This document shows positions 22,883 to 32,859 of a DNA stretch of 64,000 nt, one piece after another. The notes under the pieces are model-generated. The model searched no databases. It was given only the letters and a program-made list of their open reading frames with translations, and was not told where the DNA came from. Both the position numbers and the translations under genes were made by a program. Position 1 is the stretch's first letter, and each line of letters starts with the position of its first letter. The DNA is from Chondrosia reniformis (lineage: Eukaryota; Porifera; Demospongiae; Chondrillida; Chondrillidae): positions 5,780,501 through 5,844,500 of the forward strand of contig OX359189.1 of the NCBI GenBank assembly GCA_947172415.1. Reading direction: 5' to 3'.

Positions 22883-24480
22883 GTTTACATAGAGTGAATA
22901 AATAAAACATCAGTGAATATTGGAAACAGCAAATCATTCAGTATTATTTTACTGAGAACCTGTCATGGAAAAATTGCCAAGACTCTCAAAAAAGAAGGAA
23001 TTACAGTATTGAAGAAACCTATCTGGACGATTATCAAGAAGTATAAGGAGCATGGCACAATCCATCACTTACCAGGATCAGATAGACCATCATTGCTTTC
23101 ACAGGAATTAATTGCATAAACTTGTTGAAGATCAAATGAGAAGTAATGATGAGACAACTTCAAACCAGATAGTAAATACATTGTAGCAACAAGGATGTGA
23201 TGTCTCTAGAAGCACTGCGATTACAATGATAATATGGCCTTTACTTAGTGGACAGCCATTTTATACAAATTAAATGGCTGACTGTCACTCTTAAACTATT
23301 GCAATTAATTATGCTCCAGTTTGCAGAAAACTTCTGATTCAAACATTTTTATACATTTAATGATAAACATACTTATTTCATGGTAGAAAATTGAAATATC
23401 AGTGACTTTTAAGTAAAAATCAATTTATAAGAGTTGAAATGGAAACTGCTTAACTCTTTGTGGTTCGGGTTTCTAGCCTTTTGGGGTTTTTTGGTCAAAA
23501 CATTGCTCAAATGTCAACATTAAAGAACTCCTTTTTTCATAGAGTGACACATTGTTGTAAACATTTTATTTTTATCGATACAATGAAGGCAAGAGTAAGT
23601 GGCATAACAATTGAATTTACAATATTAAGTAGACCTAATACAGAAATGCCTTACTGTATGCATGCATGCACATTCTTGCAAACCTATCCACCCTTCCATG
23701 ACCATGTAAACTATATATTTGGAAGGCAACACTTACTCGGGTTTTTCTCTCAGGAGAGGCGGGATAACCAGATCTACTGCCAATAGTTCAACGGTGTCAA
23801 TAGTTGTTATAGTGACAGTTAGAGTTAGAACAGTCAGTGAAGTGTTTTCTCAATTTTTAGTTTTGTTTGCTGAAGCTATGAACAAAAATAAAATGAGTTT
23901 ACTTAATTGGTCTCTTGTAAATAAAAGATGGACAGAGCCGCTCGGAATAGAACAGTTAGACTGCGTCTCCTAAACTCATTTAAAAAGACACAGGCTATAG
24001 ATATGATGAATTATATATATTTAAAGCATTGGGATAAGTCTAATCGTAGAACAGATATCGCAAGTAAATCTGCTCTGTCAGGACGTAGCTGGCATATCTT
24101 TAGAGAGACTGTAGTTTCTGTTTGATTGGGTTTGTTGAGACTGTAGTTTTTAAACCAATCAACTATACGTACAAAGCCACAAACGATTCATGTAACTTAC
24201 TAAAGCAAGTGTTACAGCATCACACACTGCTGTCGCCTAACCTGTACAACATACTTTACAGTTGACAAAAGAACTACTAAATGTTAAAATGAATAAAGGA
24301 TCCTTTATTTACTATCCATTTCTCATTTTTATGCACGGCACCACATGTACTGTATATACAGTCAAACTCGTTTAGTACGTACCTGGGATAATGCGTACTC
24401 TCGTTTAATACATACTGTAACTTAGGAACAAGGGTCACTTCCTATTCTGTGATTAATAAACTTCATCACATAATGTGTAC
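22725..24480 (+). mobile_element. Composite repeat unit U, copy 3
   Basis: Near-identical to copy 1 from the PGBD4 fragment onward, but it keeps about 200 bp (23973-24190) that copies 1 and 2 have lost. Tc1-like remnant at 22913-23200, hairpin repeat at 23250, pogo-type end near 24360. Confidence 0.75.
22913..23200 (+). pseudogene. Tc1-like transposase N-terminal remnant, copy 3
   Basis: Same helix-turn-helix block as 15465 and 18665 (KIAKTLKKEGITVLKKPIW, HGTIHHLPGSDRPSLLSQEL), ending at a stop after LIA. No catalytic domain. Confidence 0.7.
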
Positions 24481-24542
24481 CCATATATTGTGTATTTTCG
24501 GTTAACAATTACTGTAAAATGCAATTAAATTTTTTTCGATTA

Positions 24543-24767
24543 ATGCGTACTTCTACAGCTGAACGAAAGGAATCGCTACTTTCAAAGAAAAATTCGATTA
24601 CATTGAAGGATAAAATACAGGTTATCTCGAGAATTGAAAAAGGAGAGAAACAAATAGACATATGCCATAGTTTACGTCTACCAAAGACAACAGTTAACAC
24701 AATTTGGAAGAAAAGAGAAATATTTAAGTGTCAGTACGAATCCTTCGAAGTATTCCACATACTTTGA
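24543..24767 (+). pseudogene. pogo/Tigger transposase N-terminal fragment
   Basis: From ATG at 24543 the frame is intact through the CENP-B-type domain: ITLKDKIQVISRIEKGEKQ, then LRLPKTTVNTIWKKREIF. It then runs into the foldback repeat and stops. Only the first DNA-binding domain remains. It corresponds to the first ~180 bp of the copy at 19749. Confidence 0.75.
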
Positions 24768-24961
24768 AGGATTCGTACTGACTGACTCTAAGCTAACGTA
24801 ACGTCATTTATAAGTGACTTAACCATACACTTCTGTGTTTGGGCGCACTAACCTGAAGTAGGAATGGGGTGCCCTAACACAGAAGTGTATGGTTAAGTCA
24901 CTTATAAATGACGTTACGTTAGCTTAGAGTCAGTCAGTACGAATCCTTCAAAGTATGTGGA
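24754..24961. repeat. Long near-perfect inverted repeat (hairpin)
   Basis: An arm of about 94 bp at 24754-24847 is mirrored at 24869-24961 with a spacer of about 20 bp. The arms differ at only a few positions. The inner part (ACTTCTGTGTTTGGGCGCAC and its partner) recurs right after, at 24963-25035, and in the element at 40593. This is a foldback MITE, apparently partly duplicated. Confidence 0.85.
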
Positions 24962-25035
24962 ATACTTCTGTGTTTGGGCGCACTAACCTGAAGTAGGAAT
25001 GGTGTGCCCTAACACAGAAGTGTATGGTTAAGTTA

Positions 25036-25159
25036 CTTAAATTTCAGTATACATGCAACTTCTGTATGATTAGCCTTATATAATCACTATCTTGTTTCGA
25101 TACTTTTTGCAGATGTATTAGTGAACACTGCCATTCCTACTTCTAACGTCATTTTTGTT
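25036..25159. repeat. Right arm of the foldback family at 40593
   Basis: Matches the right arm of the 40593-40814 element (AGTTACTTAAATTTCAGTAT and TAATCACTATCTTGTTTCGA). Its left-arm partner is missing here, replaced by the nested hairpin. Confidence 0.6.
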
Positions 25160-25960
25160 AAAGTTTTTTATTTACTTGTATTCTCCTTTTTCTTCTTAAT
25201 ATTACTTGTTTTAAATTGATTTGAAAGTTTTCTTGGGGAAAATCTCGATATAACGTCTTAGACAAGAGAAATATGCCGAAAACCATGATCTCTTATATAA
25301 AAATGGCGACCGAGAAGACCACAATTTTCGCTTTTCATAATTAACCCGTTTTCTGTAGGGCGCATTCAGATTTAGGGCTGTCTATTCCCTAGTTCGGAAA
25401 CATTTATAATGATTTATAACTTGTAAGTGCCCGCATAAGTTCGCATATTAGTGCTAGTCCATTTGACAAAAGAAGAAAAAATGAATTTCAGAAATGGGCC
25501 TATTCCTGGTTAACTACTTTTTGAACGCTGTAGAGTCGAAAGACATTTTGGCATTTAGAAAAAAGTGCATGAATGGCTGCAAATAACCGAATATAACCGA
25601 AAATCGCTTTGTTGACGATTTATGATGTATTTATTAGAAATACATTAGATAGGGTGGCCATCTTTTTTCGGCCAATCCTACTTAGGGAGTACTACCGTAC
25701 TCTCTGATATAGATTTTGGTCATAGGAGAAGTGCAGCTATTGAACGAGCACATGTTTAGTGAATAATGGCTGATCCAGTAGAGCTTAGAGAAACTATTAG
25801 CAGAGCTGTTAGTGATGCTATAGCCAGATCTCTGCCTCCTTAAAGTAAATCTAGAGCAACATCAGGAACACAGGACACTATGAGTACCAAAAGAAGGAGG
25901 CAAAGTGAAACGTTTTACGATTCCGTTGAATCTGAAAACATATCCTTAATTTCAGGAATC
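25160..25960 (+). repeat. Duplicated block B, copy 2
   Basis: About 800 bp closely matching 20905-21720, including the MAD(P)xELRETISRAVSDAIA exon-like frame, which here meets a stop after about 32 codons. Confidence 0.8.
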
Positions 25961-26197
25961 CTTTGATCTAGCCATTACAGGTTGCCAAGGTTTTGGGCAG
26001 CTTTAATTCAGTTATATGTATCATCACCTATAATATCATGAAGGTTACCCAATAGGCATACATATATAATTAGCACCTTCTACATTGGCATCTGTAATAA
26101 TAACTGGAACTGGAACTTTGTTACAATTGAAGTCAGTCCTGTAAGATTTTCTTAATTAGGTTTGTGCAGAATGTATAATTATAGCATTCTTAGAGTA
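25961..26197. other. No feature seen
   Basis: AT-rich spacer with no coding signal that can be supported. Confidence 0.35.
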
Positions 26198-26345
26198 TCA
26201 AGTTGGTGTAAATAATCCTGGGAAGATGGCTTCTGCACTCTGCTCTTTTCCATGGGATATATCCTCTGAGATGGCTGAGAGTGCCTCTTCAATGTAATCC
26301 AAGATAAGTCTACATGGCATTACAAATCTCCATCGAATTAGCTTG
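26198..26345 (-). pseudogene. Short minus-strand coding fragment with a KLIRWRFV motif
   Basis: A frame of about 48 codons reads KLIRWRFVMPCRLILDYIEE and continues to a stop at 26198-26200. The KLIRWRFV string is familiar from integrase-core proteins carried by repeats, but only this fragment is present. Treated as a relic; family uncertain. Confidence 0.3.
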
Positions 26346-26508
26346 GATTAATTTCTTTAAATCTATGAAAACATGATAATGTTATAGATTAGTTTGACAT
26401 TCAGCCATTTTCTTTCAATAAAATGGCCGTCCCGTGTTAAACTCTACTATCAAAAACCAAACATTAAGAATGTATTCAGTCTTATTGGTAACATAATTAA
26501 GAATTATA

Positions 26509-26765
26509 CTAAGCAGATGTGGAACAATGGGGGATGGTCAAAGGATCCTTGCAGTGAAGTAGAAGGAGTGGTATTGCAGAGACATCCAGTATAGAAGGGA
26601 GCAAAAATGCTTGTTCTGGAAATGTTGCCCAAACTGGAAAAGGGTTGAAAATTGGTGGAAACTGAGGCTCAACAACCTCTTCATCTTTATGAATGATTTC
26701 TTGAAACTCTTTAAGGTGATCTCTGGGTATTGCAAATCCTATATTGATATCAATTTCGCCAACTG
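26509..26765 (-). other. Minus-strand open frame, unassigned
   Basis: Encodes about 85 residues, hydrophobic and Pro-rich toward the end (PVGEIDINIGFAIP, FPPIFNPFPVWATFPEQAF). The upstream part of the same frame lies in the arm of the foldback repeat, so a start cannot be assigned. It could be an exon of a gene related to 26198-26345. No domain was recognised. Confidence 0.3.
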
Positions 26766-27122
26766 GAAGGATATTTTTAATCGGCCATATCTCCTTCGTA
26801 TAGAAAGAGATTTCATTCAAAGTTGGTACAAAACTTCTCTAAGACCCATATAGACGTTTGGTAGGAAAAAATCAATTTCCGTGGGGGTACCATTTTCTGC
26901 GATTTCTACTGGCGGTGCTCACTCATGTATATATCCGGATCCAGATCTTTGAAGTGTATACCTATATATATGTGAGCGCCGCCAGTAAAAATTGCAGAAA
27001 ATGGCCCCCAACAGAAACCGACTTTTTCTTAGCAAATGTCTTTATGGCCCTTTGAGAACGTTTATACCAAGTTTGAACGAAATCTTTTTTTTTACGGAAG
27101 GGATATGGTCGATTAAAATTAT
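26766..27122. repeat. Large foldback element with arms of about 150 bp
   Basis: The left arm (26766-26922) and right arm (26971-27122) are imperfect inverted copies. The inner ends are well conserved (ATTTCTACTGGCGGTGCTCAC versus GTGAGCGCCGCCAGTAAAAA) and the outer parts more diverged. The spacer is about 48 bp and TA-rich. Solo pieces of the same inner end occur at 3170 and 27187. Confidence 0.8.
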
Positions 27123-27186
27123 CGTACCGTATACCTTTTTACCGTATTAAAAAATATGACGGCCATTTTTCCATAAATACCTGAGG

Positions 27187-27219
27187 CCATTTTCTGCGAT
27201 TTCTACTGGCGGTGCTCAC
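27187..27219. repeat. Solo copy of the CTACTGGCGGTGCTCAC repeat
   Basis: The same 30-odd bases as the inner end of the neighbouring foldback, in direct orientation to its left arm, about 70 bp past its right arm. Confidence 0.6.
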
Positions 27220-27542
27220 ATATATATCTTAAACTGATTATAATTAAATTTCTAAGTATATTATCATTATAGTGTGTGTATGTATGTATGTATAACAGAA
27301 TCAAGGACAGCTGTAAGAGCTGTTTCGAGCTTCTTGGCTCTCATCAGTGTGGTGTACTGAAAATGTTAGCTCAGCATATAGGAGCAACCATGTCATACTT
27401 AAAGCATGCATATATGACAGTTACAGGCATGCTGTTAGACATTTGGTTACATGCATTCCTATATATTTAAATCATAGCTCAGATTCTAAAGTTAAAAGCA
27501 AGCTGATAGCATATGTAGATGTGTGGAAATTGAATTATATAA

Positions 27543-29937
27543 TTAGAGGGGGACTGGACTTATCACCAAAACTTTATCCAAGCCTTGCCTCCTTCCAAAG
27601 TCAATATTGTCTTCACACCACACCACCCGGGAGGTAATTTCCTGAATGGAAATAAAAGAAGAATGTACCTCCAAAGAGGTGCTCTAAACCTCACTAGGCT
27701 TCCCCAGCCACCATCTAAATTCATCAGCAATGTAGACATTTACATTGGCTACCCATGCATGCTCAGGTTTCCCATGCACTGACAGGGTAACTTTAATAAA
27801 GTAATTAATTCTACAAAATTTATCATTACTAACTTCATTCACAAGTGCATGGCTATATGTTAGCATGGAATCTGTCTTCAAAAGAACCAACGATGCTACC
27901 ATTTATTTTTAGAGCCTTACATTTAGAATACAACATTCCTACTATAGCATTACTTTGATCATCAATGATCCACTTCTAAGCAGGGATGCGAACACTTCTT
28001 GCATGCTGCTATTTAGTGATGATTCAACTACTGGAGGAAAAGGCATCATCATTAATTCTTCAGCATTACTGGCCTTACAGCAGGCTGAGAGGGACCCTTT
28101 CAAAGAGGCAGGCTTCAAAAGAGTACTAAATTCCTTTGGCAAACTAGGGTCTACAGATATATCTAACATACAAAATTTCCTCATTAATTGGACTTCAATG
28201 CTCCTATTGTTAGTGGGGTAGCCCCCAAGTAGTCCATTTAACCTTTCAAAGGTAAACAACCAAAAGCTATATACAGGTCCAAAATCTTCAATACATTCCA
28301 GCAAGTGGAGATGAAAGTGTATATTTGGTGTCAAATACTTGGCAGAGTACAAAGATTCAGCTTCCATACAAAATGTTTTCAAAAAAATGAGCTTCTTCTG
28401 CTCTAGGAAGGCTAATACTTCTTGAACAAAGGATATTGCAGCCTTTACAAGATTTAACCAGCACTTAAAATCACATATTGGTAAGATAGATTTTAAGCAG
28501 GCAAGTGAATATAACACGGTCCAATGTTTCCACTGGTCTGCAGTAAAAGAAGAAAACCCAGAAGCCATTTTCAGTGGTATCCTACTAACATTAGAAGAAT
28601 CAATAAATTTATCAACCTTTTCTTACATTTCAACCATATGGGCTGGCAGCAGTTTACCAGTTTTAGTCCACACAGACATCATGTGTTTTGCAGTCCCCAA
28701 TAGCAAATTGTGCATGGGGTCTATTACCACCATGCGTGTAGGGTCAAAATAAGGCAATTCAAGCAATACCCAATATTTAACACCATACTGAGCCTGTAGT
28801 TTCCGTTGATCCACCTTACTGTTGCAGTGTTTCCATTTATTAGCAAAAGATACAACTGTTTTACAGTCCCTTTTAGGCCAGTTTTCGGAGTCAAAGCCAC
28901 CATAGTTTGGTTTATATATGTTCAGCATATATGGAAATGGCTTCAAGCATTTCAAACACCCCCTGTATGCATTGAAATTAACAAAGCCAGACACTTTTCT
29001 TGCTGCTGGAGAATCACAGGCAACACACAAAAGAGCAGCTCTAGAAAATATTTTGCCTGTATGGGTATGTAATTCAACACCTTTATTCCATAAAACAAGC
29101 AATTCATCTATTAAGGGCCTCAAAATAAAATTGAGTGTAGACTCTTCCTCTTCTTCCTCAACTTCAATAACATTTACTATATTTTCATCCTCTGACTCAT
29201 CATCTTCACTAGTCTAAATTAAAACAATTTTATATACACGTGGTCCATTAACAAGCACTCTTTTACCATACATTTTGTAGTTCCAAATCCAAATTCTGGT
29301 CTTGGTCAGCTTGTTCTTCAGACAGTACATACAGGAATTTTGTATTATATATAACATGTAACATTTCCTGACATACCATTTGCTGCTCAAGCTCTGACTG
29401 TTGCTTGCTTGCATTCAGTTCTTCCAAATCCTCTAGTTAAGAATTAGACAAAAATTAAACATTAGTTACAAACTATATAGCTCTTTCCATACCTCTTGCA
29501 GATCAAACTCTGCTGTAGCAGTTATATTGGCAGTTGGTAAATATGCAGCTGTTGTGTTTGATACTGCTTGTTCCTGCCTTCCCTTTCCTATGTATAAACA
29601 AAAGTTGAAACAGTTTTGAAAGCAATATAAGCTTGTAAATAGGGTTATATATAGGCAAAAAATTTTACCTACCTATTTTCTTTGTTTGCTTATTTGAATC
29701 ATATTTTTTTGTATCTCCGAAGTTTAAACTTGGAGAGCAATTTCTCACAATATTAGGACTAAAACCCTTGCTACATCATAGCCTAATATATAGGTGATAA
29801 ATAACTAACTTAGCAATTTCCTTCAACCAAGCCTGTTTACTTGGGTCATAGAAAAATCTACGGTGTCTCCAAAATGTAGTTTGGGAGACCAATCCTTGAC
29901 AATGGGGACAAAATTCAAGCTTACCATCAGATTCCAT
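27543..29937 (-). mobile_element. CACTA/EnSpm-type transposase gene, core intact
   Basis: Minus-strand gene from ATG at 29937. Exon 1 (about 29809-29937) encodes a CPHCQGLVSQTTFWRHRRFF zinc-binding lead typical of animal CACTA proteins. Small acidic or Gln-rich exons follow (about 29672-29748, 29493-29587, 29380-29440). A long exon to about 28626 holds the tnp2-type core (CDSPAARKVSGF, GCLKCLKPFPY, LPYFDPTRMVVIDPMHNLLL). A GTAAGA...TTAG intron (about 28577-28627) joins in frame to 28568-27942 (KMASGFSSFTADQWKHW, ECIEDFGPVYSFW, PTNNRSIEVQLMRKF). The C-terminal end (27543-27940) is recognisable but has about two frame changes and a TAG at 27684-27686. Role: cut-and-paste transposition. Inverted ends were not identified. 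Confidence 0.8.
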
Positions 29938-30273
29938 GTTCGTAAGGGACACGGGTTGGTTAGTCCTTCCAAGTGTAATGGTGACCCCTTGCCTGAAGGA
30001 GTCTGTCTTGGAGGCCTTAATTGTGATAAAGGCTTTTGTTGGATTGTCATGGGAGTCCAGGGCTATGTCGTTGAGGCAGTGGTGCCAGGTGGCGTCATGT
30101 GGGGGATGGTCAGCATACTTCCCCCAATCTTAGAAAACCTAAGAAGCAAACGTTCATAACAGTGCTTGCTCCTTCGAAGAGTGTGTACTGTTGTTATATA
30201 CATGTGGTTGAGGATACAGAGGCAGATGGAGTATACAATTCTATCGGCAGCTCGTCAGTGAGACTTGTATTCT
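29938..30273. other. Upstream flank of the CACTA gene
   Basis: May contain its 5' untranslated region and element end, but no CACTA-type inverted repeat was found by eye. An open frame at 29863-30159 on the plus strand overlaps the CACTA first exon and looks spurious. Confidence 0.35.
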
Positions 30274-30752
30274 TTACTTTTTTTCTGCTTGACCTGTTCT
30301 TTCTCCCTCCGATTGATCCAGGTAAGCATGATTGTAATCCCTACACTTCCTGATGAGGTCTACAGAAACTGATTTCAATGCTGTTGCAACCGTGTTACTC
30401 AATCCTGCCATGATGTAATCACAATTTGCTCTAGCAAATATTTTGCCATAACACTTCTCATTTGGATTGAGTTCAGGATGAAACTAAACCTATGTGTTAA
30501 CAAAATTCATATAAATTAAGCCTAAATATCATTTATTTGCAATTGTATGTATGGTACACATCAAAAGAAACGCCGTCTCAATCGAGATTTCGGAGTGATT
30601 CACACGACAAGAAAGACGAAAATTTGATTCAATCCTTGACTAAATCTTGACTGTTACATTTCCCAACGAGTGGTACGTAAATACCACAATAAATCGTCAT
30701 ATAATTGGTGATTATAAATCTTAACGCTTTACATAGAGTTCGAGTTTGTAGA

Positions 30753-31030
30753 ATGCCGAGGCTTTCGAAGTACGTAAGACAACGAATAATTGTTCTGTTA
30801 ACTGAAAAAAGTTCTTTCGAACATCGAAATCAAGGAGCTAGCAAACGAATTGATCGAAGTGTCAATATCGGCTATATATCGACTGATTAAGAAGTATAAG
30901 GAGACAAATTCACACCTAGATCAAGAAAGGACTGGAAGACCTGCCTTACTAAATGACGAGGATAAGAAAAAGATTGACAATTGGCTTAGAGAAGATGATG
31001 AATTATCTGCAGTGGAATTACAACAGCTTT
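30753..31030 (+). pseudogene. Tc1-like transposase N-terminal fragment
   Basis: ATG at 30753 starts MPRLSKYVRQRIIVLL; after one frame change it continues EVSISAIYRLIKKYKETN and RTGRPALLNDEDKKKIDNWL. These are the two helix-turn-helix halves and linker of a Tc1 transposase. It ends at 31030 where LINE sequence begins. Opposite in strand to the gene whose intron it occupies. Confidence 0.75.
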
Positions 31031-31600
31031 TATACATCATCATCATCCAAAAGGCTTTATCTCCTTGGCAGGAGGTAGCCCAAATTTAAAGTACAAATAA
31101 AAACATTTGTCATAATATTTTTTAAAGTTATTATGATTGGGAGTTAATTTAGAAAATTTTCCTGCCATCTTTTCCTGGGTCGTCCACGTGGTCTCCTACC
31201 TCTCGCTTCATCCATGTACACTTTCTTCACCAATCTGTCCTCACTCATTGCCTCCACTTTATCCTTCCACTTCCTTTGCTTCTCCTTCACTATGTCCATC
31301 ACTGCTTCTTGTCCAAGTGCCTTCCTCACCTCCTCATTTCTTACTCTATCCTTCCTCGTCACCCCTTCAACCCTTCTCAGACACATCATCTCGAAGGCTT
31401 GCAGCTTACTTTTATGTATTGTCCATGTTTCACACCCGTAGAGTAGTGTGGGCACCACCATAGCGTTAAAGACTCTCATTTTTGTTGTCTTCTGCAGTTC
31501 TCTTCTCTCTAGTACCTCCTTTCTCATTGCCCCAACAACACTTGCTGCTGCCCCAATTCTCTGCTCTATTTCATACAAGAATGAGAACAATGAAAAGTCG
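31031..31600 (-). mobile_element. 5'-truncated LINE fragment with (GAT)n tail
   Basis: The minus strand carries the C-terminal end of a non-LTR retrotransposon: RIGAAASVVGAMRKEVLERR, LLYGCETWTIHKSKLQAFEM, CLRRVEGVTRKDRVRNEEVR and GRRPRGRPRKRWQENF. The 3' end runs through a short UTR to a GATGATGATG tail at 31035-31048. 5' truncation plus a microsatellite tail is the usual outcome of target-primed reverse transcription. It lies within the Tc1 fragment or at its edge, inside the intron at 30484-31827. Confidence 0.8.
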
Positions 31601-32859
31601 ATTAGCAAGTCCACCATGCTAAGGACAATGAAGAATGAACTTTAATGGGTATGAAATTTTATCGCCTATTTATACCCATTTGTGCCTCTCAATTCCTGTC
31701 GACACAGTCGAGTTTTCCCTCCTTATAATCTGGACCTAAATACCACTCGGTATCACTCGTCTCGTCGTGTGCCACGCTCGAATTTCTCGGTTGAGTCGAT
31801 GTTTCTTTTGACACGTACCATACATACCTTAGGATTGAAAAGACGTTTATGATGTTTTTGCTCTATATAGGTCTGTACACTGCTCTTTTCATATTTTAAG
31901 TCGTGGAATTCTTGACCATATCGGACCGTGTGAGACCATCTGTGTTCACTCCCCATTCCTTGAGAACAACATCTAATCCTTTTGGAGTACCATCATGAAA
32001 TACCATTTCCTGGATGCATCCTTGGTTGCTTTCCTCCTTGTTTAACATTCATCCTGTTGGGAACCAAAGCATCCTCAGCAAATGCCATATGTCCACTGCT
32101 GTGATCAAATATCCATACTAATTCATATTTGTCTGTAGGATATTTAATTCAGCTATGCGTACAGCCTTTTTCACATTCTTCATAAACCTCTCAGCATCCC
32201 CGTAGCCATCCTTCTGGAACTCAAGAATTTCCCGGGCTTCTTTGGGGAATGCTACATTCTCCCTTCTAGCGTCTACCAATTCTTCATTTGAAAGACATAG
32301 GTAACCTCCTCAAACTCCTCAATGTAATCACTGACCATGAGCCCTTTTCCTTTAGGTCATGTAGCATCAGTAACCTGGGGATTCACCCATGCTGACGTCT
32401 GAACATCATGGGCATTGAAGACTGTCTCATCGTGAAAGATAAAGACAACATGGCGGATTTCATAGGATCACCTGAAAAAAAACATGAAATAACAATGGAA
32501 GCATTTGAATTAATTGCATACAGCTAGGCTTTCTATATTATCATTCATAAATATACTTGAATTCCAGGATGGTATACCATCGTCACACATAGGAGGGGGC
32601 AAGTGAGATGCTTCCAAAGACCTTATGCTATTTAGAAATTTCTTTCTGTATACCACTACATTAGGTCTTTCATGCCTATCAGCATAACCTTGGCAGTATG
32701 GTTGATGAGTGAAGCCTAACTTCTTCGTGTATCGATTACCTGTTGACTTTGATATTTCCTTTGGGAAATTAGCAGGCAAGTTAAGAGTCTTGATGTATTC
32801 ATTTAGCCAGGACTGAAACTTGGCACTGGTTAAGTAATATATTGGGTTATGAAATTTTG

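Noticed and set aside
28806-29217. Plus-strand open frames across the CACTA gene
   Set aside because: They are shadows of the minus-strand transposase exons.
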